A stretch of 64,000 nucleotides of DNA from DATJKD01 sp963728295 (GCA_963728295.1 CAVSKB010000019.1:1136162-1200161), one strand, 5' to 3'; positions 35,940 through 45,320 are shown, counted from the stretch's first letter. The notes: generated by a model from the sequence alone, not told the origin. Program-made: numbers and translations.

Positions 35940-38150
35940 ATGAGAAACGCTATTTCGCTGCGGAACCACACTCCGCTGCTCGCGATGGCCTGCTCCGCTG
36001 CGCTCTTCGGCATGGACGCCCGGGCGCAGGCTCCGATAGTGGAAGTCGATTCGCTCGAAGAGATCATCGTGACGGCGAAGCGCCGCAACGAGGACCTGCA
36101 GACGACCAGCATTTCCGCCACGGTGTTGAACCAGGCCCTGCTCGAAAACAAGGGCGTCACGGATCTGTACGCCCTGCAGTACGCGGCACCGGCCGTCACC
36201 GTCACTCAGTATGGTTCGGCGAATGTCTTCAACATCCGGGGCATCGGGCGAAGCCAGGTCGACATCGACGTCCCATCGGGTGTCGTGATCTATCGCGATG
36301 GCACGCCGACCCTGGCCGGCTATTTCCAGAACGAGCCTTATTTCGACATGGAGTCGGTCGAAGTCTATCGCGGTCCGCAGGGAACGTTTGTCGGCAAGAA
36401 CGCCGCAGGCGGCGCCGTGTTCATCAACACCAATGATCCCAAGCTCGGAGAGGAAGTCGATGGCAGCGTCGAGCTTGGAGGAGGCGGCTACTCGGCCTAC
36501 GAGGCCACCGGTATCGTCAATATCCCCATGGGCGAAACCGCAGCTCTGCGGCTGGGCTACCGGCACAACGAGCGCGATAACTTCTACGACTCAATCACCG
36601 GCGATTTCACCGGCGATCCGGGCGAAGTCGACAACAACAGCTACCGGTTGGGCTTCCTCTGGCAACCGTCGGACAGCTTCTCTGGCCTGCTGAAGGTCGA
36701 CTATCACGACCTCGATTTCGGCGGCAACGTCACGACCGTCTACGGAGAGGAGCCGCTTGGTGACGTCGTACAGAACGCCAACTTCGCCTATACCGACGAA
36801 TCGACTCGCGTGGTGCTCGATCTCAAGTATGAGTTCGGAAGCGGGGTCACTTTGAGCTCGCTCTCCGGCTACCAGGACATCGAATCGGTGAACAACCTTG
36901 ATCTGAATGCGACGATTCCCCAGTTTTACGTCTTCAACAGCCACCTCGAGGCCGACTTCTATTCCCAGGAATTCAACCTGCTCTCGCCGGACGATCAGCC
37001 CTTCCGATGGACCCTGGGATTGTTCTGGCAGAAGCAGGATTCCCATTTGCTGGACTGGCCGCAGGGTGGATTCAATTTCATCGGCTTTCCTGTTGAAGGC
37101 CTCGTGGGACTACCTCCCGGCACTGACTTCCCATGGGCAACCAGTCCATGGGACAACGAGGAGGAGGACAAGGCCGTCTTCGCGCACGGCCGATATCGCT
37201 TCAACGACCAGTGGGAGCTCGAGGCCGGCGTCCGATACGGCGAATATGACAGGGATCAGTTCACACTGTGGTTCAACGACTTGTTCAATCCCCAAGGCGG
37301 CCTGGTGCCGCCCTCAACGCCCTGGCCCGGAACCTCCGGGACAGGTGACCGACAGAGCATCTCCGAGAGTTCCACCGACTGGCAGGTCGCGCTGAACTAC
37401 GATCTCAGCCAGGACACGTACCTGTACGGACTCGTCTCCAGGGGTCATGTCAACGGAGGCATCAACATCTTTCCGCCGTTCGACGACTACGACGAAATGG
37501 AAGTGATCAATTACGAGGCCGGATGGAAGCAACGGTGGGCCGACGGCCAGTTCAACACGCAATTCAATGTCTATTACGAGACGTTCGACGATTACCAGGC
37601 GAATTTTGCCGAGAGCGCTATAGGGCTCAACAACCCGACGAACCGCAACGCCGAAACGGAGAGCGAAGTAAAGGGGCTCGAATTCAGCGGGCAGGCGCGC
37701 TTCGGCGGGTTCTCGCTGGATTTCGGCGTGGCGTATATGGATAGCGAGCTCGGCACGTTCAGCGACGTCCTCGATCCCTTCCGCACCCCTCCGGACAACG
37801 TCGTCAATCTCTCCGGCGCTAAGATCCCGTTCTCGCCGGAGTTCACCGGAAATATCGGCCTCGCCTATGACATCAAGCTGGGCGATCTCACGCTGACGCC
37901 CCGCGTCGATTACTCACATCAGGATGAGACCCAGGCGGCGTTGTGGGACACGCCCATGGAGACGCTCGAAGCGCGCGACCTGATCAATGCACAGATCGCG
38001 CTCGTACCGGAGTCAGACCGGTGGTCGGCGGTGCTCTGGGGCACCAACATCACGGACGAAGAGTACATCGCGGGTATTCAGAACAACGCGACGCTCTACT
38101 ATGCCGCGCCGCCGGCCCAGTACGGGCTGCGCCTCAAGTTCAACTTCTGA
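35940..38150 (+). CDS. TonB-dependent outer-membrane receptor
   Basis: An intact 736-residue receptor. Signal peptide ends MDARAQ, followed by a TonB-box-like EEIIVTAKRR, plug motifs (FNIRGIGR; VEVYRGPQGTFVGKNAAGG) and a 22-strand-type barrel ending in LRLKFNF. It is under two operator copies and diverges from gntR, so it is probably the outer-membrane importer for the substrate of this locus, such as oligosaccharides released outside the cell. No SusD partner is present, as is normal in proteobacteria. Confidence 0.88.
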   Translation: MRNAISLRNHTPLLAMACSAALFGMDARAQAPIVEVDSLEEIIVTAKRRNEDLQTTSISATVLNQALLENKGVTDLYALQYAAPAVTVTQYGSANVFNIRGIGRSQVDIDVPSGVVIYRDGTPTLAGYFQNEPYFDMESVEVYRGPQGTFVGKNAAGGAVFINTNDPKLGEEVDGSVELGGGGYSAYEATGIVNIPMGETAALRLGYRHNERDNFYDSITGDFTGDPGEVDNNSYRLGFLWQPSDSFSGLLKVDYHDLDFGGNVTTVYGEEPLGDVVQNANFAYTDESTRVVLDLKYEFGSGVTLSSLSGYQDIESVNNLDLNATIPQFYVFNSHLEADFYSQEFNLLSPDDQPFRWTLGLFWQKQDSHLLDWPQGGFNFIGFPVEGLVGLPPGTDFPWATSPWDNEEEDKAVFAHGRYRFNDQWELEAGVRYGEYDRDQFTLWFNDLFNPQGGLVPPSTPWPGTSGTGDRQSISESSTDWQVALNYDLSQDTYLYGLVSRGHVNGGINIFPPFDDYDEMEVINYEAGWKQRWADGQFNTQFNVYYETFDDYQANFAESAIGLNNPTNRNAETESEVKGLEFSGQARFGGFSLDFGVAYMDSELGTFSDVLDPFRTPPDNVVNLSGAKIPFSPEFTGNIGLAYDIKLGDLTLTPRVDYSHQDETQAALWDTPMETLEARDLINAQIALVPESDRWSAVLWGTNITDEEYIAGIQNNATLYYAAPPAQYGLRLKFNF

Positions 38151-38166
38151 AGTCGTTCCCCCCGCT

Positions 38167-38198
38167 GGGGAATACCGGGCCCTGTGCCGGTATTCCCC
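38167..38198. terminator. Perfect 12-bp hairpin after the TonB receptor gene
   Basis: GGGGAATACCGG and CCGGTATTCCCC pair perfectly around an 8-nt loop, 16 bp after the receptor stop. No T-tract on the plus strand. It would terminate or attenuate transcription before the MFS gene, and it contains the upstream candidate GTG start (38184) of that gene. Confidence 0.6.
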
Positions 38199-38222
38199 GG
38201 CAAACCCACCGCTCACCATAGC

Positions 38223-39683
38223 GTGACATCCGCCGTCGCAACATCCGCTGCGTCCGCGGACGGCACATCTCTTTCCACGACCGGCGAGAAGCCCGCAGAT
38301 CTGCGCGGCCAGCTCTCCTGGGCGCTGTTCGAGTTCGCACGCTCTCCGTACATCAGCCTGGTGTATGTGTTCGTATTCCCGCCCTACTTCGCGAGCGTCG
38401 TCATCGGCGACGCCGTGCGTGGGCAGGAAGCCTGGAGTCTCGCAAACACCATCGTCGGCATCTGCGTCGCGATCCTCGCGCCGCTGATCGGCGCCGTCTC
38501 CGATCGCACCGGCCCGAGAAAACCATGGCTCGCCGCGGTCGCGCTCATCATGTCGGTGAGCTGCATGCTGCTCTGGTTCGCGATGCCGGGAGCGCAGGGT
38601 GGCCTGCCGGTCAAGGCCATCCTGCTCCTGGTCGTGATCCTGGCCACCTGCTTCCAGTTCACGGAAGTGTTCCACAACGCGATGCTGGCTTCGATCGCGA
38701 CACCGGCGCGTGTCGGCGGCCTTTCCGGGCTCGGGATCGCGACCGGCAACCTCGGCACGCTGACCGCGATGATCGTGATGCTGTTCGGTGTGGCGCTGCC
38801 CGCCTCGGGGATGACGCTCGGCGGGCTCCTGCCGGACAAGCCGCTGTTCGGGCTTGATCCCGCCACGCACGAACACAGCCGTATCGCGGGACCGGTGGCC
38901 GGCGTCTGGTTCCTGATCTTCATCGTGCCGTTGCTGCTGTGGACGCCGGACCGACCGTCCACCGGTGTTTCGGCGCGCGTTGCGGTACGCGAGGGACTCA
39001 CGCAGCTCTGGCTCACCATCAAGCGGGCGCGGCGCGTCTCGAACGTGGCGCTCTTTCTGCTCGCGCGCATGCTCTACACCGACGCCAAGGTGGCGATCCT
39101 CGCCTACTCGGGGATCTATGCCGCAGGGGTTTTCGGCTGGGAGCTCGCGGAACTGTTGCTGTTCGCGGTGCTGCTCGCGCCGTTCTCGATCTCGGGCGGA
39201 TTCATCGGCGGCTGGCTCGACAACAGGCTGGGCTCGAAGCGCGCCATCCAGATCAGCGTCGGGCTGACGTGCATCGGCATGGTGGGCGCCGTGGCCACGA
39301 CTCCCGGCCAGATCCTGTTCCTGTTTCCGTATGACGCCGCGGCGGAGGGGCCGCTCTGGTCGTTCCCTTACTTCCAGACCTTGCCGGAAGTCGTTTACCT
39401 GCTGACGTTCGCTCTGCTCGCGGTCACCATCACGGCGGCGTTCTGCACCAGCCGCACGATGATGGCGCGCATTGCGCCCATCTCGATGATGAACCAGTTC
39501 TTCGGCCTGTATGCGTTGTCGGGCACGGCCACCTCTTTTCTCGGCCACGCGCTGGTGGCGGCCTTCACTGGCATCTTCCACAGCCAGCGCGCCGGTTTCG
39601 CCTCGCTGATCATCCTGTTGCTTGCGGGACTGGCCGTGATGTTCCGGGTACGCGAGGAGCGGGCGGCCGACCTCGTCGACTGA
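38223..39683 (+). CDS. MFS transporter (UMF1/Atg22-like)
   Basis: About 486 residues with about twelve membrane helices. The first one follows LRGQLSWALFEFARSPYISL, typical of the UMF1/Atg22-like MFS branch; the inter-helix motif is SDRTGPRKPW. I prefer the GTG at 38223 because the in-frame GTG at 38184 lies inside the terminator-like hairpin. No good ribosome-binding site is visible at either. Position after the TonB receptor suggests the inner-membrane uptake step, or export of a product. Confidence 0.75.
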   Translation: MTSAVATSAASADGTSLSTTGEKPADLRGQLSWALFEFARSPYISLVYVFVFPPYFASVVIGDAVRGQEAWSLANTIVGICVAILAPLIGAVSDRTGPRKPWLAAVALIMSVSCMLLWFAMPGAQGGLPVKAILLLVVILATCFQFTEVFHNAMLASIATPARVGGLSGLGIATGNLGTLTAMIVMLFGVALPASGMTLGGLLPDKPLFGLDPATHEHSRIAGPVAGVWFLIFIVPLLLWTPDRPSTGVSARVAVREGLTQLWLTIKRARRVSNVALFLLARMLYTDAKVAILAYSGIYAAGVFGWELAELLLFAVLLAPFSISGGFIGGWLDNRLGSKRAIQISVGLTCIGMVGAVATTPGQILFLFPYDAAAEGPLWSFPYFQTLPEVVYLLTFALLAVTITAAFCTSRTMMARIAPISMMNQFFGLYALSGTATSFLGHALVAAFTGIFHSQRAGFASLIILLLAGLAVMFRVREERAADLVD

Positions 39684-39782
39684 CGGCGCATGTCGATTTC
39701 GCGCAGGTCGAATCGACTATCTTCTGCGGAGACAATGCGTCATCGCCGCGCGATCGACCCGGTTCCGCATGGAGGAGACGAC

Positions 39783-40430
39783 ATGATCAACTGCTATGCA
39801 TTCGGCGCCGTTCCCACCTTCGCGCAGGGGCTCGTGCGCGACCTGCGTGTGCGCTGGGCGCTCGAGGAGGCAGGCCTGCCTTACCGCGTGACCCTGATCG
39901 GCAATCGTCCCGGGGCGATTGCGCGATCCGACTATCGCGCCGTGCAACCGTTCGGCCAGGTGCCGGCGATCGAGGATGGAGCTCTAAGGCTGTTCGAATC
40001 TGGGGCGATCGTCCTTTACGTCGCCGAGCGGAGCGGGAATCTGCTGCCGGCCGATGCCCCGGACCGGGCCCTGGTGCACCAGTGGATGTTCGCCGCGCTC
40101 AACACCGTCGAGGTCCCGATCCAGCAACTGGCGGAGATCGACTTGTTTTATCCCGACGAGCGCTGGGCCCAGGAGCGACGTCCGGCGGCGGTCCAGTCCG
40201 TGCAGACGCGCCTTGCGACACTCGCCTCCTGTCTCGACGGCCGCGATTACCTGGTCGAGTCGTTTTCAGCGGCAGACATCCTCATGACGTCCGTCCTCCG
40301 GATCCTCCGGCACACCGACCTTCTCGAGGGTGAACCCGTGCTGCTTGCCTACAAGCAGCGATGCGAATCGCGACCGGCTTTCGAGAAAGCGCTCACCGAC
40401 CAGATGGCGGTCTTCGCGACCGCTGCCTGA
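39783..40430 (+). CDS. Glutathione S-transferase
   Basis: A 215-residue cytosolic GST. Thioredoxin-like N-domain with FGQVPAIEDGALRLFESGAIVLYVAE (the cis-Pro VPAIE and ES glutathione-binding residues), then an all-helical C-domain with YLVESFSAADILM. The start ATG at 39783 follows GGAGGAG. The gene stands alone between the MFS gene and the convergent cupin gene. Substrate unknown. Confidence 0.85.
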   Translation: MINCYAFGAVPTFAQGLVRDLRVRWALEEAGLPYRVTLIGNRPGAIARSDYRAVQPFGQVPAIEDGALRLFESGAIVLYVAERSGNLLPADAPDRALVHQWMFAALNTVEVPIQQLAEIDLFYPDERWAQERRPAAVQSVQTRLATLASCLDGRDYLVESFSAADILMTSVLRILRHTDLLEGEPVLLAYKQRCESRPAFEKALTDQMAVFATAA

Positions 40431-40475
40431 TCCCTCAGGCCGAAGCGTCCCGCACCACTACTGCAGTCGCGCCGG

Positions 40476-41051
40476 CTATTCCACCCGGCCGGCGGTAAAG
40501 GACATACCCTGTTTCTGCACGCGCTCGAGGAGGCGCGGGCTCAGGTTTCGCAACTGTGTTTCGATGTCGGGCACGAGGTCGATGTCGTTCATGTCGTGCA
40601 CCCCGCCTGTGATAATCACCTGCAGGATGCCCTCCACCGCACCCGTGTTGCGAAACGCACGGCAGATTCCGGGCGGGACCGAAATGGTGTCGAGACGGTT
40701 GAGCGTCACGCGGTCCTCGCCCCGGTCGCCATAACTGAACTCAAACTGCCCTTGCAGCACCGTGAAGGTCTCGAACGTGCGCCGATGTGCGTGCAGACCG
40801 GGACCTTGCCCCGGCGGGCATACGGCCAGCGTCACCGTCATCCCAGCGGCGCCGCGGATCGGCGCACCTTCCGAAACTGGCGTCGCCGCATTCGACTCGA
40901 GCCCGATGACAGGCAACAGCTTGCGGGAATAGATGAGGTCGAGCGCCTCCTGTGGAATGTCCGGATCCGTCTGAATGGCCAACGGCTTGAGCCGCTCGAA
41001 ACGAGCCACGCGTTCTGCCATCTTCTCCGGGGAGATGGGGATCGTTTTCAC
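40476..41051 (-). CDS. Cupin-domain protein
   Basis: A 191-residue cupin. The first motif is GPGLHAHRRTFETFTVLQG with ligands His87, His89 and Glu94; the second is weaker (LDTISVPPGICRAFRN), lacking the usual His. GTG at 41051 is chosen because AGGAG lies 8 nt upstream; longer frames cross the operator at 41099. Divergent from the second gntR gene. Perhaps a small-molecule dioxygenase, or a sensor or storage cupin; substrate unknown. Confidence 0.75.
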   Translation of the reverse strand: MKTIPISPEKMAERVARFERLKPLAIQTDPDIPQEALDLIYSRKLLPVIGLESNAATPVSEGAPIRGAAGMTVTLAVCPPGQGPGLHAHRRTFETFTVLQGQFEFSYGDRGEDRVTLNRLDTISVPPGICRAFRNTGAVEGILQVIITGGVHDMNDIDLVPDIETQLRNLSPRLLERVQKQGMSFTAGRVE

Positions 41052-41098
41052 GGGTGTGCTCCTGCACGAGTATCGGGGCTTGGCTGGCCAGAGTAATA

Positions 41099-41112
41099 TT
41101 TGGTCAGCCAAA
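41099..41112. promoter_or_regulatory. Operator TTTGGTCAGCCAAA (second GntR system)
   Basis: Palindrome of form TTTGG-N4-CCAAA in the 107-bp divergent gap between the cupin and gntR genes, 47 bp upstream of each start. The same motif occurs twice before the TonB receptor at 41978. Confidence 0.75.
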
Positions 41113-41158
41113 GCTCAAGCGATCTTGCGCACCATTCCAGCCGGACGAGAAACGCTTC

Positions 41159-41872
41159 ATGAAGAAAAAGCCAGCCGGTAAGCGGCCCGCCGCCGCCCGC
41201 GATCGCGCGCCACCGGGCGGGTCGCGGGTCGAACACGTCATCCGCGCCATAGCCGATTCAATCGCAAGCGGTGAGCTGTCGCCAGGCAGTCGCATCGTCG
41301 AGCGGGAAATCGCACGCAAGCTCAAGTTGGGTCGGGGGCCCGTCCGGGAGGCGATCCAGATCCTCATCGGCCGACGCATGCTCGAGCGCGCGCCGCGCCG
41401 TGCGGCCCGCGTGCACCAGCTAACACTCAAGGACATTCTCGACATTGCGGAGCTCTGGTCGGTCATCGCCCCGCGCGCCGGCCGCTGGGCCGCCGAGCGA
41501 ATCCATATCCGAAACAACAGGGAGCACGTGAGCCGGGCCGCGGCGGCTGTACAGGAGGCGATGCGCCGCGGGGAGATCCAGGAGTTCAAGCGGGCGATTC
41601 TCGCGTTTTCCCAGACCGTGATGGACATCAGCGATAACTCGTTCCTGCCCGCCGTCCGGCAAGCACTCATGCTCGACTACTACGCCCAGGCGGTGGCGGG
41701 TATCTGGGTGCGTCGACCCGAAGAATATGCCCGCCGCATCGGCGCGCTCGTCGAAGCCATCCTCTCCGGGCCACCGGAGCGCGCTGAAACCGAGTACGCG
41801 AGCCTGATGGCGTGGATCGTCACCATCTTGGGTAAGGAATACGACGAGCGGCGCACCGCCTCCTCTGTCTGA
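41159..41872 (+). CDS. GntR-family regulator (FCD-like, metal site lost)
   Basis: A 237-residue GntR regulator. Winged helix-turn-helix near 35-80 (REIARKLKLGRGPVREAIQIL). The helical effector domain aligns with FCD, but the metal-binding DxxFH is replaced (ILAFSQTV), so the ligand is probably bound without metal. ATG at 41159. Flanked by TTTGG-N4-CCAAA sites on both sides, so probably autoregulated and controlling the cupin and the downstream receptor. Confidence 0.82.
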   Translation: MKKKPAGKRPAAARDRAPPGGSRVEHVIRAIADSIASGELSPGSRIVEREIARKLKLGRGPVREAIQILIGRRMLERAPRRAARVHQLTLKDILDIAELWSVIAPRAGRWAAERIHIRNNREHVSRAAAAVQEAMRRGEIQEFKRAILAFSQTVMDISDNSFLPAVRQALMLDYYAQAVAGIWVRRPEEYARRIGALVEAILSGPPERAETEYASLMAWIVTILGKEYDERRTASSV

Positions 41873-41923
41873 CCGTCCTTAGACCCTGAGCAGTCTGCCT
41901 TGACGGGCAGGAGCGCCGGGTAT

Positions 41924-41963
41924 ACGTTTGGCTCACCAAATCATGATTTGGTTAACCAAACGT
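41924..41963. promoter_or_regulatory. 40-bp near-perfect palindrome holding two GntR operators
   Basis: It contains TTTGGCTCACCAAA (41927-41940) and TTTGGTTAACCAAA (41947-41960), arranged symmetrically around a central TCATGA. The outer ends are ACGTTTGG and CCAAACGT. Only two symmetric base pairs are mismatched. Centre-to-centre spacing is 20 bp, about two helical turns, so two dimers could bind one face cooperatively. Lies 15 bp before the receptor ATG. Confidence 0.78.
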
Positions 41964-41977
41964 ATTCCGGGGGAGTC

Positions 41978-44125
41978 ATGGTACAGCTGCCTAAGACGCT
42001 GGGTTCCGTCGCCGTTCGGGCCGCAGTCGCCGCGGCGTGCACCTCGATGGGGACCGCCGCCGCGCAGCACGACGGGGGCGCGTTGGAAGAGATCACCGTT
42101 ACGGCGACAAAGGTCGGCGCGACGCTCGCTCAGGACACTCCGATTGCATTAACGGTCCTCGGGGCCGAGGAACTGCAGCGTGCCGCGCTGAGCGACGTCC
42201 GCGATATCGTGTCGCGCACGCCCTCACTTACGATCGGCGAGAACTCTGGCCTGGCGCAGGTCTACATTCGCGGTATCGGCACCAACCAGGTGTTCGCCGG
42301 GGGCGACCCGAGCTCCACCGTTCACATCGACGGCGTGTACCAGGCGCGCCCGCAGGGCACCTTCAATTCGTTTCTTGACGTCGAACGCATCGAGGTGTTG
42401 CGCGGGCCGCAAGGCACGTTGTACGGGCGAAACTCCGTGGGCGGCACGATCAACGTCGTCTCCAGGAAGCCCTCGCTCACCGAGGTCGACGGCAACGTAC
42501 AACTTCAGTACGGCGATTACGACTTTCAACGAGTGGAGGCCGCCGTATCAGGCCCACTGGTTCCGGACGTTGTTGCCGCGAGCCTGGCGGGGCAGATCAG
42601 CCAGCGTGACGGCTATCGCGACAACATCGCTACCGGGCGTGATCTCGACGACGAAGACAGCCAGGCCGCACGCGCGCAACTGCGCTGGCAGGCCGGCAGC
42701 AACGTGGAAGCGACTCTCCGTGGCGATTACTTCCAGAATGAGGTCCGCATCTATGACTTCGATACGTTCCTCGAGCCTCCGACGACGCCGCTGACACAAT
42801 CGATTTTCGGCGATTTCAGCCGTGTGGCGACCAATTATCCCAACTTTCAGGAGCAGGAAAGCTGGGGCACGAGCCTCGATGTGGACGCGGGCCTCTCCGA
42901 GGCGTGGTCTCTCAAGTCGCTGACGGCGTATCGGGAGAACTTTTTCGACGCGCGCGTCGACTCGGACGGCTCGGAGATCGACATCCTGCATTCACTGTTC
43001 GTCGAGGACCAGTCGCAGTTCTCCCAGGAATTCAATGTCGTGCGGAAGACAGACCGCTCCTCGCTCCTGCTCGGTGCCTTTTACATGGACGAGGACATCG
43101 ACATGATAGAAACTCGCGGCGTCGAGGTCGTGCCAGCGGGGATAGCCTTGCGCCCGCGGCCGCTCGTGAATACGACCTCGTGGGCCGTGTTCGCTCAGGG
43201 AACGTGGGAGGTGACTGACACCTGGTCGCTGACCGTGGGTGGTCGATACACGGATGAGGAAAAGGACTTCGACCAGCGCCTGGGCCTTTTCCTGCTGGGC
43301 ACAGATACACAGCTCGCGGACCTTGGCTTTCCGCCAGAGACGGGCAATTACTCCGACTTCACGCCCAAGCTCGGGCTCGAATTCCGGCCGTCGGACGATG
43401 TGCTGCTGTACGCATCGGTGACTGAAGGATTTAAGAGCGGCGGCTTCAGCTTTACCGCCCCAGCGCCAGGCGGCTACAAGCCAGAGAACGTGCTGGCCTA
43501 CGAGATCGGCGTCAAGTCCGACTTGGTCGAGGATCGCCTGCGCCTCAATGCCTCGGCCTTCTATTACGACTACGAGGATCTGCAGGTGCTGGCCTTCATC
43601 GTGCCAGGCACTGTGGATGTAACCAACGCTGCTTCCGCCACCATCAGCGGCGCGGAGCTCGAGGCCGTTGCGAGCGTGACAGCCGCGCTCGAGCTCACGC
43701 TCGGCCTCGCGTACCTCGACGCCACGTACGACGATTATCCCGAGGCACCGGCCGCGGGTGGAGGCACGGTCGATGCAGAAGGAAATCGACTCAACAACGC
43801 GCCCGAGCTGAGCGCACAAGTCGGGCTCAACTACAACCGCCAGTTTTCTCTGGGCACCTTCTACGCATCGGGGCACTATGCCTGGCAGGACGAGGTGTTT
43901 TTCACCGCCGACAACAACTCGGTCGACCGGCAGGCTAGCTACGGTCTGTTTGACGCATCGCTCGGAATCCTTTCGGTCGACGAGCGCTGGGAGGTGTCCC
44001 TCTGGGGTCACAACCTGACCGACGAGGACTACATTACCTGGAGCGTGCAGTACACGCCGCCCGGTCGCACCGGGCATGCCGGTCCGCCGCGCACCTACGG
44101 CGTGCGCGTCGCCTGGAAGTATTGA
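41978..44125 (+). CDS. TonB-dependent outer-membrane receptor
   Basis: An intact receptor of about 715 residues. Signal peptide ends SMGTAAAQ; TonB-box-like EEITVTATKVG; plug (YIRGIGTNQV; IEVLRGPQGTLYGRNSVGG); barrel with LEFRPSDDVLLYASVTEGFK and a final GVRVAWKY. ATG at 41978 follows CGGGGGAG; the longer frame to 41900 would run through the operators and is rejected. Likely imports a ligand sensed by the adjacent GntR; ligand unknown. Confidence 0.88.
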   Translation: MVQLPKTLGSVAVRAAVAAACTSMGTAAAQHDGGALEEITVTATKVGATLAQDTPIALTVLGAEELQRAALSDVRDIVSRTPSLTIGENSGLAQVYIRGIGTNQVFAGGDPSSTVHIDGVYQARPQGTFNSFLDVERIEVLRGPQGTLYGRNSVGGTINVVSRKPSLTEVDGNVQLQYGDYDFQRVEAAVSGPLVPDVVAASLAGQISQRDGYRDNIATGRDLDDEDSQAARAQLRWQAGSNVEATLRGDYFQNEVRIYDFDTFLEPPTTPLTQSIFGDFSRVATNYPNFQEQESWGTSLDVDAGLSEAWSLKSLTAYRENFFDARVDSDGSEIDILHSLFVEDQSQFSQEFNVVRKTDRSSLLLGAFYMDEDIDMIETRGVEVVPAGIALRPRPLVNTTSWAVFAQGTWEVTDTWSLTVGGRYTDEEKDFDQRLGLFLLGTDTQLADLGFPPETGNYSDFTPKLGLEFRPSDDVLLYASVTEGFKSGGFSFTAPAPGGYKPENVLAYEIGVKSDLVEDRLRLNASAFYYDYEDLQVLAFIVPGTVDVTNAASATISGAELEAVASVTAALELTLGLAYLDATYDDYPEAPAAGGGTVDAEGNRLNNAPELSAQVGLNYNRQFSLGTFYASGHYAWQDEVFFTADNNSVDRQASYGLFDASLGILSVDERWEVSLWGHNLTDEDYITWSVQYTPPGRTGHAGPPRTYGVRVAWKY

Positions 44126-44209
44126 CCGCCTCGCGCGTGGTCGAAGCTCGTAAGACTCCTTAAGTGGCCGCTAGCACTGTCCGGCTTCTGCAACCCGCAG
44201 TTTCTGCGC

Positions 44210-45312
44210 GTGCGGGACGCATTCGCAGCCAATTTTTCTGCGCGCGGCGAAGTCGGCGCGGCTGTCTGCGTGTACCACCGCGGCAAAGCTGCGGTCGATC
44301 TCTGGGGCGGATACCGTGACGCCGGCAGGACCGTTCCGTGGGACAGGGACACGATCGTCTGCATGATGTCGATCGGCAAGTCGATGGCCGCGCTCTCGAC
44401 ACTGATGCTGGTTGATCGAGGCGCGCTCAGACTCGACCGGCGGTCGCGAGCTATTGGCCCGAGTTCGCGCAGGCGGGCAAGTCCGGGATCACGGTCCGCC
44501 AGCTGCTGGGCGGATTGGCGGGGCTCATCTATACCGACACCGCGCCGCGCGGCGCCATCCTGCAGTGGGATGAGATGGTCCATGCGATAGAGAGGCAGGC
44601 GCCTGAATGGCCCCCGGGCACCCGGGGCGCATATCACTCGACGACCTATGGTTTTCTCACCGGTGAGCTGGTCCGGCGCGTTGACGGCCGCCCGTTTGCG
44701 CAGTTCTTTCGCGAAGAGGTCACTCTACCGCTGGGGGTCGAATACCGCTTCGGGCTCTCGGAGGACGACGAGGGGCGCATTGCCGAGATCATCCCGAACC
44801 CGGCGAGCTCGACCGTCTCTCTGATCGAACAACCGGACACGAGCATCGGGCGCGCGTGGCGGGTGCGACCGGAAGAGCCAGGTTTGCTTTACAACCTGCC
44901 GAGCTTTCGGCGCGCCGTCATCCCATCTGGCAATGGTCACAGTCACGCGCGCGGCACGGCAAGGATCTTCGCGCTACTCGCCAACGGCGGGGGGCTTGAT
45001 GGCGTGCGGCTGCTGAGCCCGGAGCTCATCGAGCAGGCGCGCACGCCGCAATGGGACAGCGCGTGCGGCCTGACCGGCCGGCCGTATCGCTATGGTCTGG
45101 GATTCTTCCTCAATAAACCGCCGCTCACGCCCTTCGGTCCCAACCCGCGGGCCTTCGGCCATCCGGGCCTGGGCGGCGCGGTGGGGATTGCCGACCCGGA
45201 GAACGCCTTGGCATTCAGCTACAGTCCCAACTGGTTGTGCGCCGGCGAAGGCGTGGGCGAGCGCAGTGAAGCTCTGATCCGCGCAGCGTTCGAAAGCGTG
45301 TCCTCGGTGTAG
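44210..45312 (+). CDS. Serine hydrolase of the beta-lactamase/EstB family, one frameshift
   Basis: About 367 residues joined near 44445. SxxK motif Ser54-Ile-Gly-Lys57 (CMMSIGKSMAAL), the tyrosine motif region YHSTTYGFL, and FGHPGLGG toward the C-terminus. These features fit class-C-like esterases (EstB type) more than true beta-lactamases. The frame is open upstream of GTG 44210 (SGFCNPQFLRVR), as in homologues, so the true start may lie earlier. No signal peptide is seen. It follows the receptor and precedes an MFS gene, suggesting intracellular ester or amide cleavage of an imported compound. Confidence 0.78.
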
Positions 45313-45320
45313 CCTCGGTC

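Noticed and set aside
38013..39581. A 522-codon minus-strand frame over the MFS gene
   Set aside because: Low-complexity Arg/Glu/His-rich sequence with no fold; the plus strand encodes clear membrane helices.
42992..44077. A 361-codon minus-strand frame over the second intact TonB receptor
   Set aside because: Mirror of receptor barrel codons; no recognisable domain, no ribosome-binding site.
44210..45312. Beta-lactamase
   Set aside because: SxxK is present, but the sequence fits cytoplasmic EstB-type esterases, with no signal peptide and no KTG triad seen.
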